Part shown: piece by piece, positions 8,505 through 17,728 of the stretch
How the letters are laid out: each line of letters opens with the position of its first letter
How positions within the stretch are numbered: the stretch's first letter is position 1
Assembly: GCA_021151835.1 (NCBI GenBank)
Contig: JAGKWO010000033.1
Location: 1 to 64,000 of the forward strand
Direction of reading: 5' to 3'
Source of the DNA: Gammaproteobacteria bacterium
GTDB lineage: Bacteria > Pseudomonadota > Gammaproteobacteria > Pseudomonadales > Cellvibrionaceae
Length of the DNA stretch: 64,000 bases
Notes under the pieces: generated by a model
Databases searched by the model: none
What the model was told of the DNA's origin: nothing
Seen by the model: only the letters and a program-made list of their open reading frames with translations
Program-made: the position numbers and the translations under genes

Positions 8505-10337
8505 ATGGCTATGGATCTGGGTTCCATTAATGAAAAGCTGTTGCATAACGTGCAGCGAACACAGATTGAGCAAATCGCACTGATTAGCAAATTGCTGGGT
8601 TTGAAAATCGGCAGCCAATTGCTGGCCCAAGCCGATAAAGTTACCCAGGCCACGCCGGATGAACGTGCGCAAATCCTGAAAAATATTGATGCAACCCTCG
8701 CACAGCTCAATAAAAACTCAGCCGCGCCGGCGACCAAAGCCCTCATTAGTCAACTCGTTGAGCAAAAGCAGTTACTGCAAGACCCCGCGCTCAAGCTGGT
8801 GAATTTAAACCTGAGCCCAACATTGGCAGCGGGCACAACATCAACCCCAACACCAGGCGCGCAAAATGCCGCCATGCAAAATTTGTTAACTTACACCAAT
8901 CAGCCAATACAAACCGGACAAACATTATTATTGCAACTGACGGATAGTTCGCGCCTGCAAATCCTGCAACCATTAACCAAAAGCCAAATGGAAAGCCTTG
9001 TGCAGTTGCTGCAAGCACAGGGAGTCAATTTAACGCTGCCAACCGAAGCAAGTAATCAGGCAACCAATTCACCAAGGCTCGCACCATTAACTATCACCAA
9101 AGAACTTGCTACTCAAATTGCAAAACTGGATTTAGGGAAATTACTGGCTGACAACATTATTGGCAAACAATCAACAACAGCAATAAATGAAAATGCTCGC
9201 ACTGCCATTAGTGAAAGCTTGCGCAGCCTGTTACCACACAAAGATTCGGGCCAGGATTTATTAAGCACCCTGCCTAAAGTTGCACAATTTATCCAACAGT
9301 TACCCCTCGCACAGCGTAAAGAATGGCTGCCGAACCAAATCCAGGATGCGCTAAAAACATTAGCTAACCATGTTCGCCTCAGCGATCAATTAAGCAACCC
9401 TAAAATATTGGCGATGACACTTGGCAACAACGGCCAGGGCTTTGAAAATAAACTGGCGCAAACATTGAAATCACCACTTGCCCCAACAACTCCTGCGCAA
9501 CCGTCGATAAAAAATGCTGCCAATACAATTAGTGCTACGAATAGTCCAATAAATCAATTGCTCAATAGCGGCAAAAATATTCCAGCAAAATTACAAAATA
9601 TTAATGCCCAACAAACAGGGCAAACTCCGTCAAGCATCGACAAAATGATCGCGCAGGATTTAAAAGGTGCATTGCTGGGTTTGTTGCATCAACTGGATAC
9701 CGAAATTACCGGCACATCGCCGTTACTCGCACAAAGCGACTCGACTAAAAATTCGTTGGCAAATGCCCTGCCGCAATTTCTCGGTCTATTGATGAATAAA
9801 CAACAGGGAGAATTAAACCAGAAACAATTACGCACCCAGTTAGTGATGTTGATGCATCAATATACCCTGGGAAGCCTTGCAAAAATCCAATTGCAACAGA
9901 TACACACGGTTAACCAGCAACTCAGCCAGACAGATGTGACCCAACCCAATCAATCCTGGCAATTTGAAATCCCGGTGCGTCATGGGCAAGAAGTTCACCC
10001 CTTGCAAATCCATCTGGAGCAACAATGGATTGAAGAGCAAAATGAAAATGATTCATCCAACAGTGTGCGAGTTCGCCAATGGAACGTCATGTTGAATTTT
10101 GATTTGCCTGTGGTAGGAAAATTTTATGCGCAATTGGGTTTATCGGGTAATAACCTCAACGCAAAATTCTGGGCTGAACAGGAAAATACCCTGACAGAAG
10201 CCAGGGAAAAAATCGCTTCATTAACCCAGCTACTGGAACACGAAGGCATTCGCGTAACGCATATCCAATGCATTCCCGGTTTACCACCAAAACCGAAAAT
10301 GCTGCTCAGTTACTCGCTGGTCGACGTAAAAACCTGA
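8505..10337 (+). CDS. fliK: Flagellar hook-length control protein-like (FliK C-terminal domain)
   Basis: A 610-residue protein that is Gln/Asn/Thr/Ala-rich and low-complexity over its first 480 residues, with a globular C-terminal part (about 485-600) resembling the Flg_hook domain of FliK, the ruler that controls hook length and the export substrate switch. The start is the ATG at 8505 behind a weak purine stretch (GAGAG). A flhB C-terminal-like gene follows 7 bases later, which supports a flagellar export role. In pseudomonads a similar fliK/flhB-like pair also sits beside ccmA, often apart from the main flagellar clusters, so it could be an accessory paralogue. Confidence 0.75.
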   Translation: MAMDLGSINEKLLHNVQRTQIEQIALISKLLGLKIGSQLLAQADKVTQATPDERAQILKNIDATLAQLNKNSAAPATKALISQLVEQKQLLQDPALKLVNLNLSPTLAAGTTSTPTPGAQNAAMQNLLTYTNQPIQTGQTLLLQLTDSSRLQILQPLTKSQMESLVQLLQAQGVNLTLPTEASNQATNSPRLAPLTITKELATQIAKLDLGKLLADNIIGKQSTTAINENARTAISESLRSLLPHKDSGQDLLSTLPKVAQFIQQLPLAQRKEWLPNQIQDALKTLANHVRLSDQLSNPKILAMTLGNNGQGFENKLAQTLKSPLAPTTPAQPSIKNAANTISATNSPINQLLNSGKNIPAKLQNINAQQTGQTPSSIDKMIAQDLKGALLGLLHQLDTEITGTSPLLAQSDSTKNSLANALPQFLGLLMNKQQGELNQKQLRTQLVMLMHQYTLGSLAKIQLQQIHTVNQQLSQTDVTQPNQSWQFEIPVRHGQEVHPLQIHLEQQWIEEQNENDSSNSVRVRQWNVMLNFDLPVVGKFYAQLGLSGNNLNAKFWAEQENTLTEAREKIASLTQLLEHEGIRVTHIQCIPGLPPKPKMLLSYSLVDVKT

Positions 10338-10344
10338 GGAAATC

Positions 10345-10650
10345 ATGGCTAGCCAATATTCATCCACACAATTACAAAAGGCCGTAGCACTCTACTATGA
10401 CGGCAAAAACGCGCCCCATGTTAGTGCCAAAGGTACCGGGGCAGTCGCAGAACAAATCATGGAAATTGCACGCGAGCACGGAGTTCCCTTGTGTGATAAT
10501 CCCGGGCTGGTGGATTTGCTGGTTACCCTGGAATTAGGTGATGAGATCCCGGAAAACCTCTATATCGCTGTAGCCTATATCATCGCCTTTGCCTATCAGT
10601 TGGAAGGGAAAACACCGGAAACGGAGAAACCTCACGCCGGTTTTCGTTAA
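10345..10650 (+). CDS. FlhB C-terminal domain-like export switch protein
   Basis: A 101-residue protein matching only the cytoplasmic C-terminal domain of FlhB/YscU export-gate proteins (segments KGTGAVAEQIMEIAREHGVP and AVAYIIAFAYQLEG). The membrane domain and the NPTH self-cleavage site are missing; the equivalent stretch reads KNAPHVSAKG. Such stand-alone domains can substitute for the cleaved FlhB C-terminal piece in known systems. It is co-directional with the fliK-like gene, 7 bases after it, so the two form a pair. Confidence 0.8.
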   Translation: MASQYSSTQLQKAVALYYDGKNAPHVSAKGTGAVAEQIMEIAREHGVPLCDNPGLVDLLVTLELGDEIPENLYIAVAYIIAFAYQLEGKTPETEKPHAGFR

Positions 10651-10763
10651 ATCACCGACAGAAAATTACAAAAAACAAACGATCCGTTCAGTTTTCACCC
10701 TTCCCATCGGCGAATATAAGTGAGATTATGACGTCACTATTTTGACGACCCACCTGAATAAAA

Positions 10764-11567
10764 ATGTCTTACTTTATCTCCGCCGCTGAACTCCAAACCC
10801 AATTAAATAAAGTAGTTATTTTTGATTGCCGCTTTAATTTGGGAAATAAAACCCTTGGTAATGAGCAATATCGTACTGGCCATATTCCCGGTGCCTACTA
10901 CCTCGATTTGGAAAAAGATTTATCCTCGCCCGTTGCTAAACACGGTGGGCGCCACCCATTACCTGATGTGGAAATTTTTTCGCACAAAATGCGCGTTTGC
11001 GGTGTTAGTTCTCACACCACTATTGTCGTTTACGATGATTCGCGTATGGCTTATGCAGCCCGAGCCTGGTGGTTGTTGCGCTATTTCGGTCACCGGCAGG
11101 TACTTATTCTGGATGGCGGATTTGCAGCCTGGGTTAACAATGGCGGCGCCCAGGACCGTCGTGAACCGGCGATTAAAAATGGAAATTTCAAAGCCAGTGT
11201 GCAATCCGATTGGACGCTAAGCCGTGATGATATTTTGCAGGACGATGGAAAATTATTGTTAATTGACTCGCGCGAAGCAAAACGCTATCGCGGCGAAGAA
11301 GAGCCCATCGATCCAATCGCAGGCCATATTCCCGGTGCGGTTAATTATTTATGGCAAGATGCCACTACCGAACAAGGGTTTATTAAATCCCAAACAGAGC
11401 AACAGGCACGGTGGAAAAATTTGCCGCAGCAAGAAAATCTGGTTGTTTATTGTGGTTCAGGGGTAACGGCCTGTGTAAATCTTTTATCACTGGAAATCAG
11501 CGGTATTAACGCCAAATTGTATCCGGGTAGCTGGAGTGATTGGTGCTCCTACCCATTGCCAAGCTGA
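10764..11567 (+). CDS. sseA: 3-mercaptopyruvate sulfurtransferase (two-domain rhodanese)
   Basis: Transfers sulfur from 3-mercaptopyruvate or thiosulfate to acceptors such as cyanide or thiols in the cytoplasm. The 267-residue protein has two rhodanese domains: an inactive N-terminal one (about 1-130) and a catalytic C-terminal one with the loop CGSGVTAC (C230). The CGSGVTA loop is typical of mercaptopyruvate rather than thiosulfate enzymes. It stands alone and ends at a bidirectional terminator shared with the convergent gene. Confidence 0.92.
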   Translation: MSYFISAAELQTQLNKVVIFDCRFNLGNKTLGNEQYRTGHIPGAYYLDLEKDLSSPVAKHGGRHPLPDVEIFSHKMRVCGVSSHTTIVVYDDSRMAYAARAWWLLRYFGHRQVLILDGGFAAWVNNGGAQDRREPAIKNGNFKASVQSDWTLSRDDILQDDGKLLLIDSREAKRYRGEEEPIDPIAGHIPGAVNYLWQDATTEQGFIKSQTEQQARWKNLPQQENLVVYCGSGVTACVNLLSLEISGINAKLYPGSWSDWCSYPLPS

Positions 11568-11640
11568 CAGGCAGTTATAAAAAGATAAGCAATTACCAAT
11601 TGACAGAATTCCGTAACAATAATTATTGTATTTGCAGAAA

Positions 11641-11669
11641 AAAACGGGCACTCAAGTGCCCGTTTTTTT
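11641..11669. terminator. Bidirectional terminator
   Basis: ACGGGCACT (11644-11652) pairs with AGTGCCCGT (11655-11663). It is followed by T residues on the plus strand and preceded by A residues, so it can serve both the sulfurtransferase (+) and the convergent gene (-), whose stop codon overlaps it. Confidence 0.9.
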
Positions 11670-12429
11670 AGTTCAGGTATTCGTACTCGATGCGAACATC
11701 CAGGGGAACGCCCTTATCATCATCCAGATTTGAACGCCCATGAAAACGCATTAAATATTTTCCTTTGGGATCGTACGCCAGATTAATCGGATTGGCGAAC
11801 AAGGAGGCTATTTTCTTCGCCGGTGTTATCTGGAAATAAATCCATTCACGGCCATAGTCAGCATCATACACCGGTGAGTCGCTCGATTTAATTTTGCGCA
11901 CCTCCAGCTGCACAACACTCAAGCGACTTATCACCACGAAATCAAATTTCAAACGCTTTCCTGCAACCAGCTGGTCCCAATTTAACTGGATATAAGAATC
12001 AAAACCGGTATCCACCACAACCTTGGCATTGTCCATAATGGTTTTCTGGTTTTGTTCACCATGGACACCATAGGTTAAAACCAGGCGCGCACCTTCAAAG
12101 CGAGCGGAAGAATATTCTTTATCACGCAAGTCCTCGAACTCGAACATCGGCTGGAATGGCTCGCCGGTATACGCCAATGTTTTAGTGGCAAACTTTTTCC
12201 CGTCGGGAGACATATAATCCACACGCACCGATTTATTTTCATCAAGCGCGGTGTAAAGTTCGCGATACATCACCTGGTTTTTATCGAGACTATATGCAGT
12301 GCCAGCAGCAACATAATTATCCTGTGCATTAACACACAGGCTTCCCATGCCAACAAAAGCAAACACAAGTATTTTTTGGCGAATGGAAGCCATTCGATTA
12401 TTAATGGAATTGAGTCTTGTGCTGGACAT
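11668..12429 (-). CDS. Exported protein of unknown function
   Basis: A 253-residue protein with an N-terminal signal peptide (hydrophobic segment near 19-33, cleavage likely after VNA). A second start (codon 13, MASIRQ...) would give a more normal signal length. The mature part is beta-rich with many charged residues and no cysteine; I recognise no catalytic motif. It is monocistronic and convergent with sseA. The fold and function are unknown. Confidence 0.75.
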   Translation of the reverse strand: MSSTRLNSINNRMASIRQKILVFAFVGMGSLCVNAQDNYVAAGTAYSLDKNQVMYRELYTALDENKSVRVDYMSPDGKKFATKTLAYTGEPFQPMFEFEDLRDKEYSSARFEGARLVLTYGVHGEQNQKTIMDNAKVVVDTGFDSYIQLNWDQLVAGKRLKFDFVVISRLSVVQLEVRKIKSSDSPVYDADYGREWIYFQITPAKKIASLFANPINLAYDPKGKYLMRFHGRSNLDDDKGVPLDVRIEYEYLN

Positions 12430-12566
12430 ACAGCTCCCCTCCTACAAATCAAACAATACAGAATAGTATTAACAAGTATCAGTGTTCTATTATAGAAACA
12501 ACTACCAATCAGGTACCAGATCATTCTGCCGCAAAAAAATGAACATCGGCTGTATGTATCAATACT

Positions 12567-13985
12567 TTACACTCGCACGCTGGGTAATTGTGCGAACAAT
12601 GCAATAGTAGATTTCCTGCTTTCAGAGAGGTCTACCAATGGTGCCGGGTAGCCAGGCAGAGCAGGAGGATTATGAATTTGCCGATCAGATAAATGCGCAA
12701 GCTCGGGAACCCATTGGCGAATAAATTCCCCCTTGGGATCAAAGCGTTCTGATTGACTCACAGGATTAAAAATACGGAAGTAAGGGGCGGCATCGGTTCC
12801 CGTAGATGCACTCCACTGCCAGCCACCATTATTGGCCGCAAAATCTCCATCCACCAATTGCGACATAAAATATTCTTCGCCCAATCGCCAATCAATTTGG
12901 CAATTTTTGGTGAGAAACATAGCCACCACCATACGCAGGCGATTGTGCATCCATCCGGTTGCATTCAGTTGGCGCATTGCCGCATCAACAATAGGGATTC
13001 CGGTTTTTCCTTCACACCAGGCGTTAAAAAGCGTGTTGTCGTAACGCCAGGGAAACGCTTCCGTGTAAGCCTGCATGGCCTTGCGTTTACATACTTGGGG
13101 AAAATCAACGACCACGTGCTGGTAAAATTCCCGCCAGATAAGTTCGCCAATCCAGCAGTTAGCGCCCGCATTACTCCCTTCCCATTCACCATGGGTAAAA
13201 GCCAGCACCGCGGCAATCGCCTGACGCGGTGAAATTGATCCCACAGCAAAGTATGGCGATAGTGTTGAGGTTCCATCAATCGCTGGGAAATCCCTTTGGT
13301 CCTGATAGCGCGTTATGGATTTTTCAATAAATAAATCCAGGCGACGATAAGCCTCTTGCTCACCTGCTGGCCACAATTCTGATAAATCGCGCAACTCATG
13401 TGCGGCAAATAATTGCTCTATTTCCGTTATTGACGCGTGCTTGTTATTTGTCAACAGCTGTATTGGCGGCGCCCCGTAAGGTTTCATACTTACTGGCATT
13501 ACCGTTTGCAACCATTTCTTTTTAAACGCGGTAAATACTTTATAAGGATCGCCCTGCCCGTTACGAATCATTCCCGGCGGCACTATGCAGCGATCATGGC
13601 AACGCTTCACCAAAATACCTTGTTCACGCAACAATTGGTTTACTGACTGATCACGCGCTAATTCATTAACAGGGTATTCAGCATTAAAAAATAAATGGGT
13701 TGCATTTATATGTTGCGCCAGCCGCAGTAACGCGGGCGCAATTTCTGCCGGCTTTTTTACCTGGATCACCTGAAGCGAAATATTTAATGCAGCCAGGTCC
13801 TTAACAAGGACATGTAAATGGCGACGCACAAAATCCAGCTGTGCCGGAGCAATAGTGTGTAAACGAACATATGCATCGCAATGAACATAAACCGCTATAA
13901 CACCCTGCCCCAATTCTGCCGCTTTAAACAATGCCGGATTATCATGTACCCGCAGATCATGTCGAAACCACACCAAGGCTGTCAT
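12567..13985 (-). CDS. phrB: Deoxyribodipyrimidine photolyase
   Basis: A light-driven flavoenzyme that splits cyclobutane pyrimidine dimers. The 472-residue protein begins with the photolyase N-terminal antenna domain (ALVWFRHDLRVHDNPAL) and has the FAD-binding C-terminal half with WMHNRLRM and GGWQWSASTGTDAAPYFRIF. Length and motifs fit class I CPD photolyases. Its start overlaps the NTF2-like gene stop by 4 bases, and it is the last gene of a leftward block that also has a MerR-type regulator, the arrangement known from light-responsive LitR/CarH regulons. Confidence 0.93.
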   Translation of the reverse strand: MTALVWFRHDLRVHDNPALFKAAELGQGVIAVYVHCDAYVRLHTIAPAQLDFVRRHLHVLVKDLAALNISLQVIQVKKPAEIAPALLRLAQHINATHLFFNAEYPVNELARDQSVNQLLREQGILVKRCHDRCIVPPGMIRNGQGDPYKVFTAFKKKWLQTVMPVSMKPYGAPPIQLLTNNKHASITEIEQLFAAHELRDLSELWPAGEQEAYRRLDLFIEKSITRYQDQRDFPAIDGTSTLSPYFAVGSISPRQAIAAVLAFTHGEWEGSNAGANCWIGELIWREFYQHVVVDFPQVCKRKAMQAYTEAFPWRYDNTLFNAWCEGKTGIPIVDAAMRQLNATGWMHNRLRMVVAMFLTKNCQIDWRLGEEYFMSQLVDGDFAANNGGWQWSASTGTDAAPYFRIFNPVSQSERFDPKGEFIRQWVPELAHLSDRQIHNPPALPGYPAPLVDLSESRKSTIALFAQLPSVRV

Positions 13986-14437
13986 TTAGCACCTATTCGT
14001 TTTTTTATGCGGCGGATAGTAAATCCCATTAATGGTAAATGCTCATAAACCATGGAGCCTGCATCATAGTAATCGCGGTGGTAATACACTTTATCCTTAT
14101 ATAAAAGATGGGAGTTCCCCGTTAACTCAAGTGCCTTTCCACCTGCCAGTTTTTTATGGCGATAATGCATAGTCCAAAATAACATCGCTTCACCACGCTC
14201 CGGCATTTCCATTGAATGGTGAAATTCGAACCGGCAATCAACAAAATTGTCCATGGATTCCCTGAAATATTGTGTTAATTCAGGTAAGCCATTGAGCGCA
14301 TTTAATGGATCGCGAAATTGGATATCTTCACTGTAAACATCGGCCAGCGCAGGTAATATTTTTTTATCGAAACGCAAATAAAGATTGCGCACTTTTTGCG
14401 GAACACTGTGAACGAGTGTTGGAGCACTGTAGGTCAT
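13982..14437 (-). CDS. NTF2/SnoaL-like protein
   Basis: A 151-residue protein with the cone-shaped NTF2-like pattern: an N-terminal helix pair, then YSEDIQFRDPLNALNG and a beta-sheet with W and H residues (FWTMHYRHKK). The family includes isomerases, hydrolases and ligand carriers, so the reaction cannot be told. It overlaps phrB by 4 bases and follows the MerR gene by 9, so it probably belongs to the same light or stress response. Confidence 0.75.
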   Translation of the reverse strand: MTYSAPTLVHSVPQKVRNLYLRFDKKILPALADVYSEDIQFRDPLNALNGLPELTQYFRESMDNFVDCRFEFHHSMEMPERGEAMLFWTMHYRHKKLAGGKALELTGNSHLLYKDKVYYHRDYYDAGSMVYEHLPLMGFTIRRIKKRIGAK

Positions 14438-14446
14438 AATGATGAC

Positions 14447-15361
14447 TTATTCCTTTACCAGTTGATTAATTGCAGCATGAACTTGTTGCATAGTTGCGCA
14501 GGGATACATCGCTTCGACCTCATTCAAATCCAGCACCGGATATACCCACGCCAGATCCCCTGCCAATACTATGGGTATGGCACTTTTTTCCCGCCATGAC
14601 TTCAAGTGTAGCTGCAGCTCACCGGTATTGAGTGCGCCGTAGCCGATCAATACAATTATTTTTGCCTGCAATGCCTCAACCAAAAGTTGGGCTACTTTCA
14701 AATCCAGATGCCCTGCATATTCCGCCTGGTATTGATGAACCAGGCAACTGTAATTCATCAATAACGATTCAAGGTTGCTTGAATAAACCGGATTGCCGGG
14801 TACGGACACCAACAATATTTTTTCCCCTTGCGCGGACTGGCGCTGCCTGTATATCGCAGCTTGTAAATGTTCTTGTAACACAGCGGTAAAAAATGCGCGT
14901 TTCGCAATATAACCAATTGCATCTCCCTGCAAGCGGCCAAGTAACGGCACCAGTAAGTAATCTGCAACCATCTCTACCGGATAAAGTGAAAAAATATCGG
15001 CCAGTAAATTCTCCAGGCGCGACCGATGAAATGCATTGATATGTTCATGAATTTGTGTTGCTAAACTTTTCCATACCGAATCTATCTCGTCCGTAAACTC
15101 ATCTATCATTTTTTCAGCGAGTAAACTTTTTACTTTGCTGATTGCCACACCTCTAGCCAACCAGATTTGAATATCCTTGACTCGTCGAATATCGTCGCGC
15201 GAATACAGCCGGTGACCTTTGGATGTGCGCTGCGGAATCAATAAACCGTAGCGTCGCTCCCACGCGCGCAGCGTTACGGTGTTTACACCGGTCACGCGGG
15301 AAATTTCACGGATAGGAACCCAATCCGCTGCCATAATTTCGGTTGATGATTCAATCGCCAT
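14447..15361 (-). CDS. MerR-family regulator with cobalamin-binding-like C-terminal domain (LitR/CarH type)
   Basis: A 304-residue transcription factor with an N-terminal MerR winged helix (about 15-85; TLRAWERRYGLLIPQRTSKG is the recognition region) and a C-terminal region of the kind seen in B12-dependent photoreceptor regulators. I do not see an intact cobalamin-binding DxHxxG-type motif (the nearest is EYAGHLDL), so it may be a class that has lost B12 and senses light through a partner; this is inference. It sits between a DUF523/DUF1722 gene (1-base gap) and the NTF2/photolyase pair. A TTGTATAA/TTATACAA inverted repeat upstream of the first gene is the likely operator. Confidence 0.85.
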   Translation of the reverse strand: MAIESSTEIMAADWVPIREISRVTGVNTVTLRAWERRYGLLIPQRTSKGHRLYSRDDIRRVKDIQIWLARGVAISKVKSLLAEKMIDEFTDEIDSVWKSLATQIHEHINAFHRSRLENLLADIFSLYPVEMVADYLLVPLLGRLQGDAIGYIAKRAFFTAVLQEHLQAAIYRQRQSAQGEKILLVSVPGNPVYSSNLESLLMNYSCLVHQYQAEYAGHLDLKVAQLLVEALQAKIIVLIGYGALNTGELQLHLKSWREKSAIPIVLAGDLAWVYPVLDLNEVEAMYPCATMQQVHAAINQLVKE

Positions 15362-15362
15362 A

Positions 15363-16319
15363 TTAATTGTCGAGAATGTGATTACGTAAACCCAGGAATT
15401 CCGGATGTGGAGACCAAAAGGTTTGGGATTTCAAATACGGGTTGTCCAGTTTTAACAAGTGATGTTTAAGCAAGGTTAAAGGCACAACCAGAGGAACGTG
15501 ACCCGCTTTGTAGGAATCGATCAACTGCGACAGTTCCTGTTTATCTTGTGTATTAAGAACTCCTTTCAAATACCCGCGCAAATGCATCATCGCATTGGTA
15601 TTGCCTTTGCGGGTGGCGTGATGTTTTAACGCATCCATAAACAATTGAAAAAAACCATCACTGCTTTTCTGGATATCACTTACAGCGAGATTGGAAAGGT
15701 AACGGCCAATCGCAAAATAGCTGGGCACATGATGGGCCATTACTTGATATTTATAGCGGGAATAAAACTCAATTAATTTTTTTGCCGTGGGCGCAGGTGC
15801 GACCTGTACCTTAAAATCATGATAAGCGAAAACACGGGTAAGGAAGTTTTCACGCAGGCCTGAATCGTTCAATCGACCCGCTTCTTCCACCGGTAATAAT
15901 GGCATTAATTCCATCAATCGCCTGGCGTACGCACCACGCCCTTCCCGATCAATGGAATAACCGTTCGGGAGATAGCGCTTCACCCCAAAAACACCGCAGC
16001 TCGGTGAGTTTTGGATAAATACGTAACCGCAAATATCGGGCAATTGCCGGACAGCAGTTTCTGCCTGGGCAACTAGCGCGTCGGTAACATCAATATCGGG
16101 GTTTTCAACACCGAGTACACGGGTTTCGCCACCGTTGATGACCAGGCGTATCGGCTTGCGGGGAACACCTAAACCTATGGCCATTTCAGGGCAGACAGGG
16201 CGAAACTCCACAATTTCAGCCAGTACATCCATCAAATAACGATTGCGTTTATGGCTGCCGTCATAGCGAACTTTCTCGCCCATCAAACACTGGCTAATAC
16301 CAAGCGGGATTTTTTCCAT
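15363..16319 (-). CDS. DUF523/DUF1722 (YbgA-type) protein
   Basis: A 318-residue two-domain protein. The N-terminal DUF523 domain (about 1-150) has the motifs SQCLMGEKVRYDG, RPVCPE and QNSPSCG, rich in conserved cysteines. The C-terminal DUF1722 domain (about 185-305) includes the YKYQVMAH segment. Function is unproven; homologues are commonly linked to photolyase and LitR-type regulators, and DUF523 relatives have been tied to tRNA thiouridine removal. It is the first gene of the leftward photolyase block. Confidence 0.88.
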   Translation of the reverse strand: MEKIPLGISQCLMGEKVRYDGSHKRNRYLMDVLAEIVEFRPVCPEMAIGLGVPRKPIRLVINGGETRVLGVENPDIDVTDALVAQAETAVRQLPDICGYVFIQNSPSCGVFGVKRYLPNGYSIDREGRGAYARRLMELMPLLPVEEAGRLNDSGLRENFLTRVFAYHDFKVQVAPAPTAKKLIEFYSRYKYQVMAHHVPSYFAIGRYLSNLAVSDIQKSSDGFFQLFMDALKHHATRKGNTNAMMHLRGYLKGVLNTQDKQELSQLIDSYKAGHVPLVVPLTLLKHHLLKLDNPYLKSQTFWSPHPEFLGLRNHILDN

Positions 16320-16327
16320 AGAAAACC

Positions 16328-16392
16328 TGTACAGTTTTTTATCTTGTATAAGTATTAACTCATAAAGTTATACAAAACAAGAAAAATGTATA
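16328..16392 (-). promoter_or_regulatory. Putative MerR/LitR operator-promoter
   Basis: A perfect inverted repeat, TTGTATAA (16344-16351) and TTATACAA (16368-16375), is separated by 16 bases, giving -35/-10-like boxes on the minus strand with the long spacer favoured by MerR-type activators. It is flanked by further TGTACA (16328-16333) and TGTATA (16387-16392) elements. It lies immediately upstream of the DUF523 gene and so controls the photolyase block. Confidence 0.65.
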
Positions 16393-16422
16393 GGTTTTTA
16401 GTATTCGGGGCTTAAAAATAAA

Positions 16423-16448
16423 AAAGGCCGGGGATTAACCCGGCCTTT
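16423..16448 (-). terminator. Terminator of cysB
   Basis: AAAGGCCGGG (16423-16432) pairs with CCCGGCCTTT (16439-16448). On the minus strand it is followed by a T-rich run (TTTTATTTTT). It ends the cysB transcript 14 bases after the stop. Confidence 0.88.
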
Positions 16449-16461
16449 AAGTGAGAGATGA

Positions 16462-17436
16462 TTAACGCGTAGGTATTTCAATATCTTCAAACAATTCATC
16501 CAACTCAGCCCGTGAATGGCGATTGAAGGCTTCGTTAATGATGTCTTTAGTCAAATGCGGGGCAAACTTTTCGATAAAGTCATACATGAACCCGCGCAAG
16601 AATGTTCCGCGACGGAAACCGATCTTGGTAACACTGGATTCAAACAAATGACTTGCATCCAGAGCGACCAGATCAGAATCTGCAGTATCGCTATAGGCCA
16701 TGCTGGCAATAATCCCTACCCCCAAACCAAGGCGAACATAGGTTTTAATGACGTCAGCATCGGCTGCTGTAAACACCACTTTTGGAGCCAGGCCGCGATT
16801 GATAAAGGCCTCATCCAGTTTGGAGCGCCCGGTAAAACCAAACACATAAGTGACGATTGGATACTTGGCGACTTCTTCCAGCGTCAGATTGGAAACCTGA
16901 GCCAGGGGATGATTCTTTGGAACCACAATGCTGCGATTCCAGCGATAGCAAGGCATCATGATCAAATCACTGAACAGCTCCATCGCTTCGGTGGCGATCG
17001 CAAAATCGACCGTACCGTCCGCCGCCATTTCAGAAATCTGCATGGGGGTTCCCTGATGCATATGCAGGGAAACTTCCGGATACTGTTTGATAAACGAACC
17101 AATCACCGGCGGCAATGCGTAACGCGCCTGGGTATGGGTGGTAGCCAACGTCAGCGTCCCCTTACGTTCATTACTGAACTCCTGGGCCACCTGTTTGATA
17201 CTTTCTACTTTACGCAGAATCTCGCCAGCGGTTTTTAAAATCGCTTCACCCGCCGGGGTAATGCGGGTCAAGTGTTTACCACTACGGGAGAAAATCTCCA
17301 CACCCAGCTCGTCCTCCAGTAAACGGATTTGTTTACTGATGCCTGGTTGCGAGGTGTATAGACTTTGTGCGGTCGCCGACACATTCAGGTCATGGTGGGC
17401 GACTTCCCAGATATAACGCAGTTGTTGCAGCTTCAT
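16462..17436 (-). CDS. cysB: LysR-type regulator CysB
   Basis: CysB is the master activator of sulfate assimilation and cysteine synthesis, responding to N-acetylserine. The 324-residue protein (same length as the enterobacterial one) begins MKLQQLRYIWEVAHHDLN with the LysR helix-turn-helix (about 20-40: TAQSLYTSQPGISKQIRLLE), followed by the periplasmic-binding-like effector domain. I chose the ATG at 17434-17436 because it has a GGAGGG ribosome site 5 bases before it and matches the conserved N-terminus; an upstream in-frame start would add 8 residues. It is monocistronic. Confidence 0.95.
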   Translation of the reverse strand: MKLQQLRYIWEVAHHDLNVSATAQSLYTSQPGISKQIRLLEDELGVEIFSRSGKHLTRITPAGEAILKTAGEILRKVESIKQVAQEFSNERKGTLTLATTHTQARYALPPVIGSFIKQYPEVSLHMHQGTPMQISEMAADGTVDFAIATEAMELFSDLIMMPCYRWNRSIVVPKNHPLAQVSNLTLEEVAKYPIVTYVFGFTGRSKLDEAFINRGLAPKVVFTAADADVIKTYVRLGLGVGIIASMAYSDTADSDLVALDASHLFESSVTKIGFRRGTFLRGFMYDFIEKFAPHLTKDIINEAFNRHSRAELDELFEDIEIPTR

Positions 17437-17728
17437 AAGCCCTCCGAATGGCTCACTCACTGGGGCATTTGCCAGGGGGCAAGCACCGGTAACAAAGAAC
17501 CCCGGGAAACCCGGAGTTATAAAATCATTAAAAGTTATTCATAAAGAGAATAGAACAAATCAGGGCCTTATGCCTAGCAATTATTAATTGTGCTACAGGC
17601 GGGCCTTGTTACAACTTTAGACTATATCCCGAAAATTCAAAGTTTTTGCCAGGGGAATATGACAAAAATAGTAAAAAACACCCCTTAAAGCACCAATCTT
17701 GGCTATATGCACCCTGAACGTGCAAATA
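17437..17728. other. Intergenic region before cysB
   Basis: This stretch is AT-rich in the middle (17518-17620). It probably holds the cysB promoter and autoregulatory sites, but no clear motif was found. A short hairpin (CCCGGG repeats, 17502-17516) is present. Confidence 0.35.
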
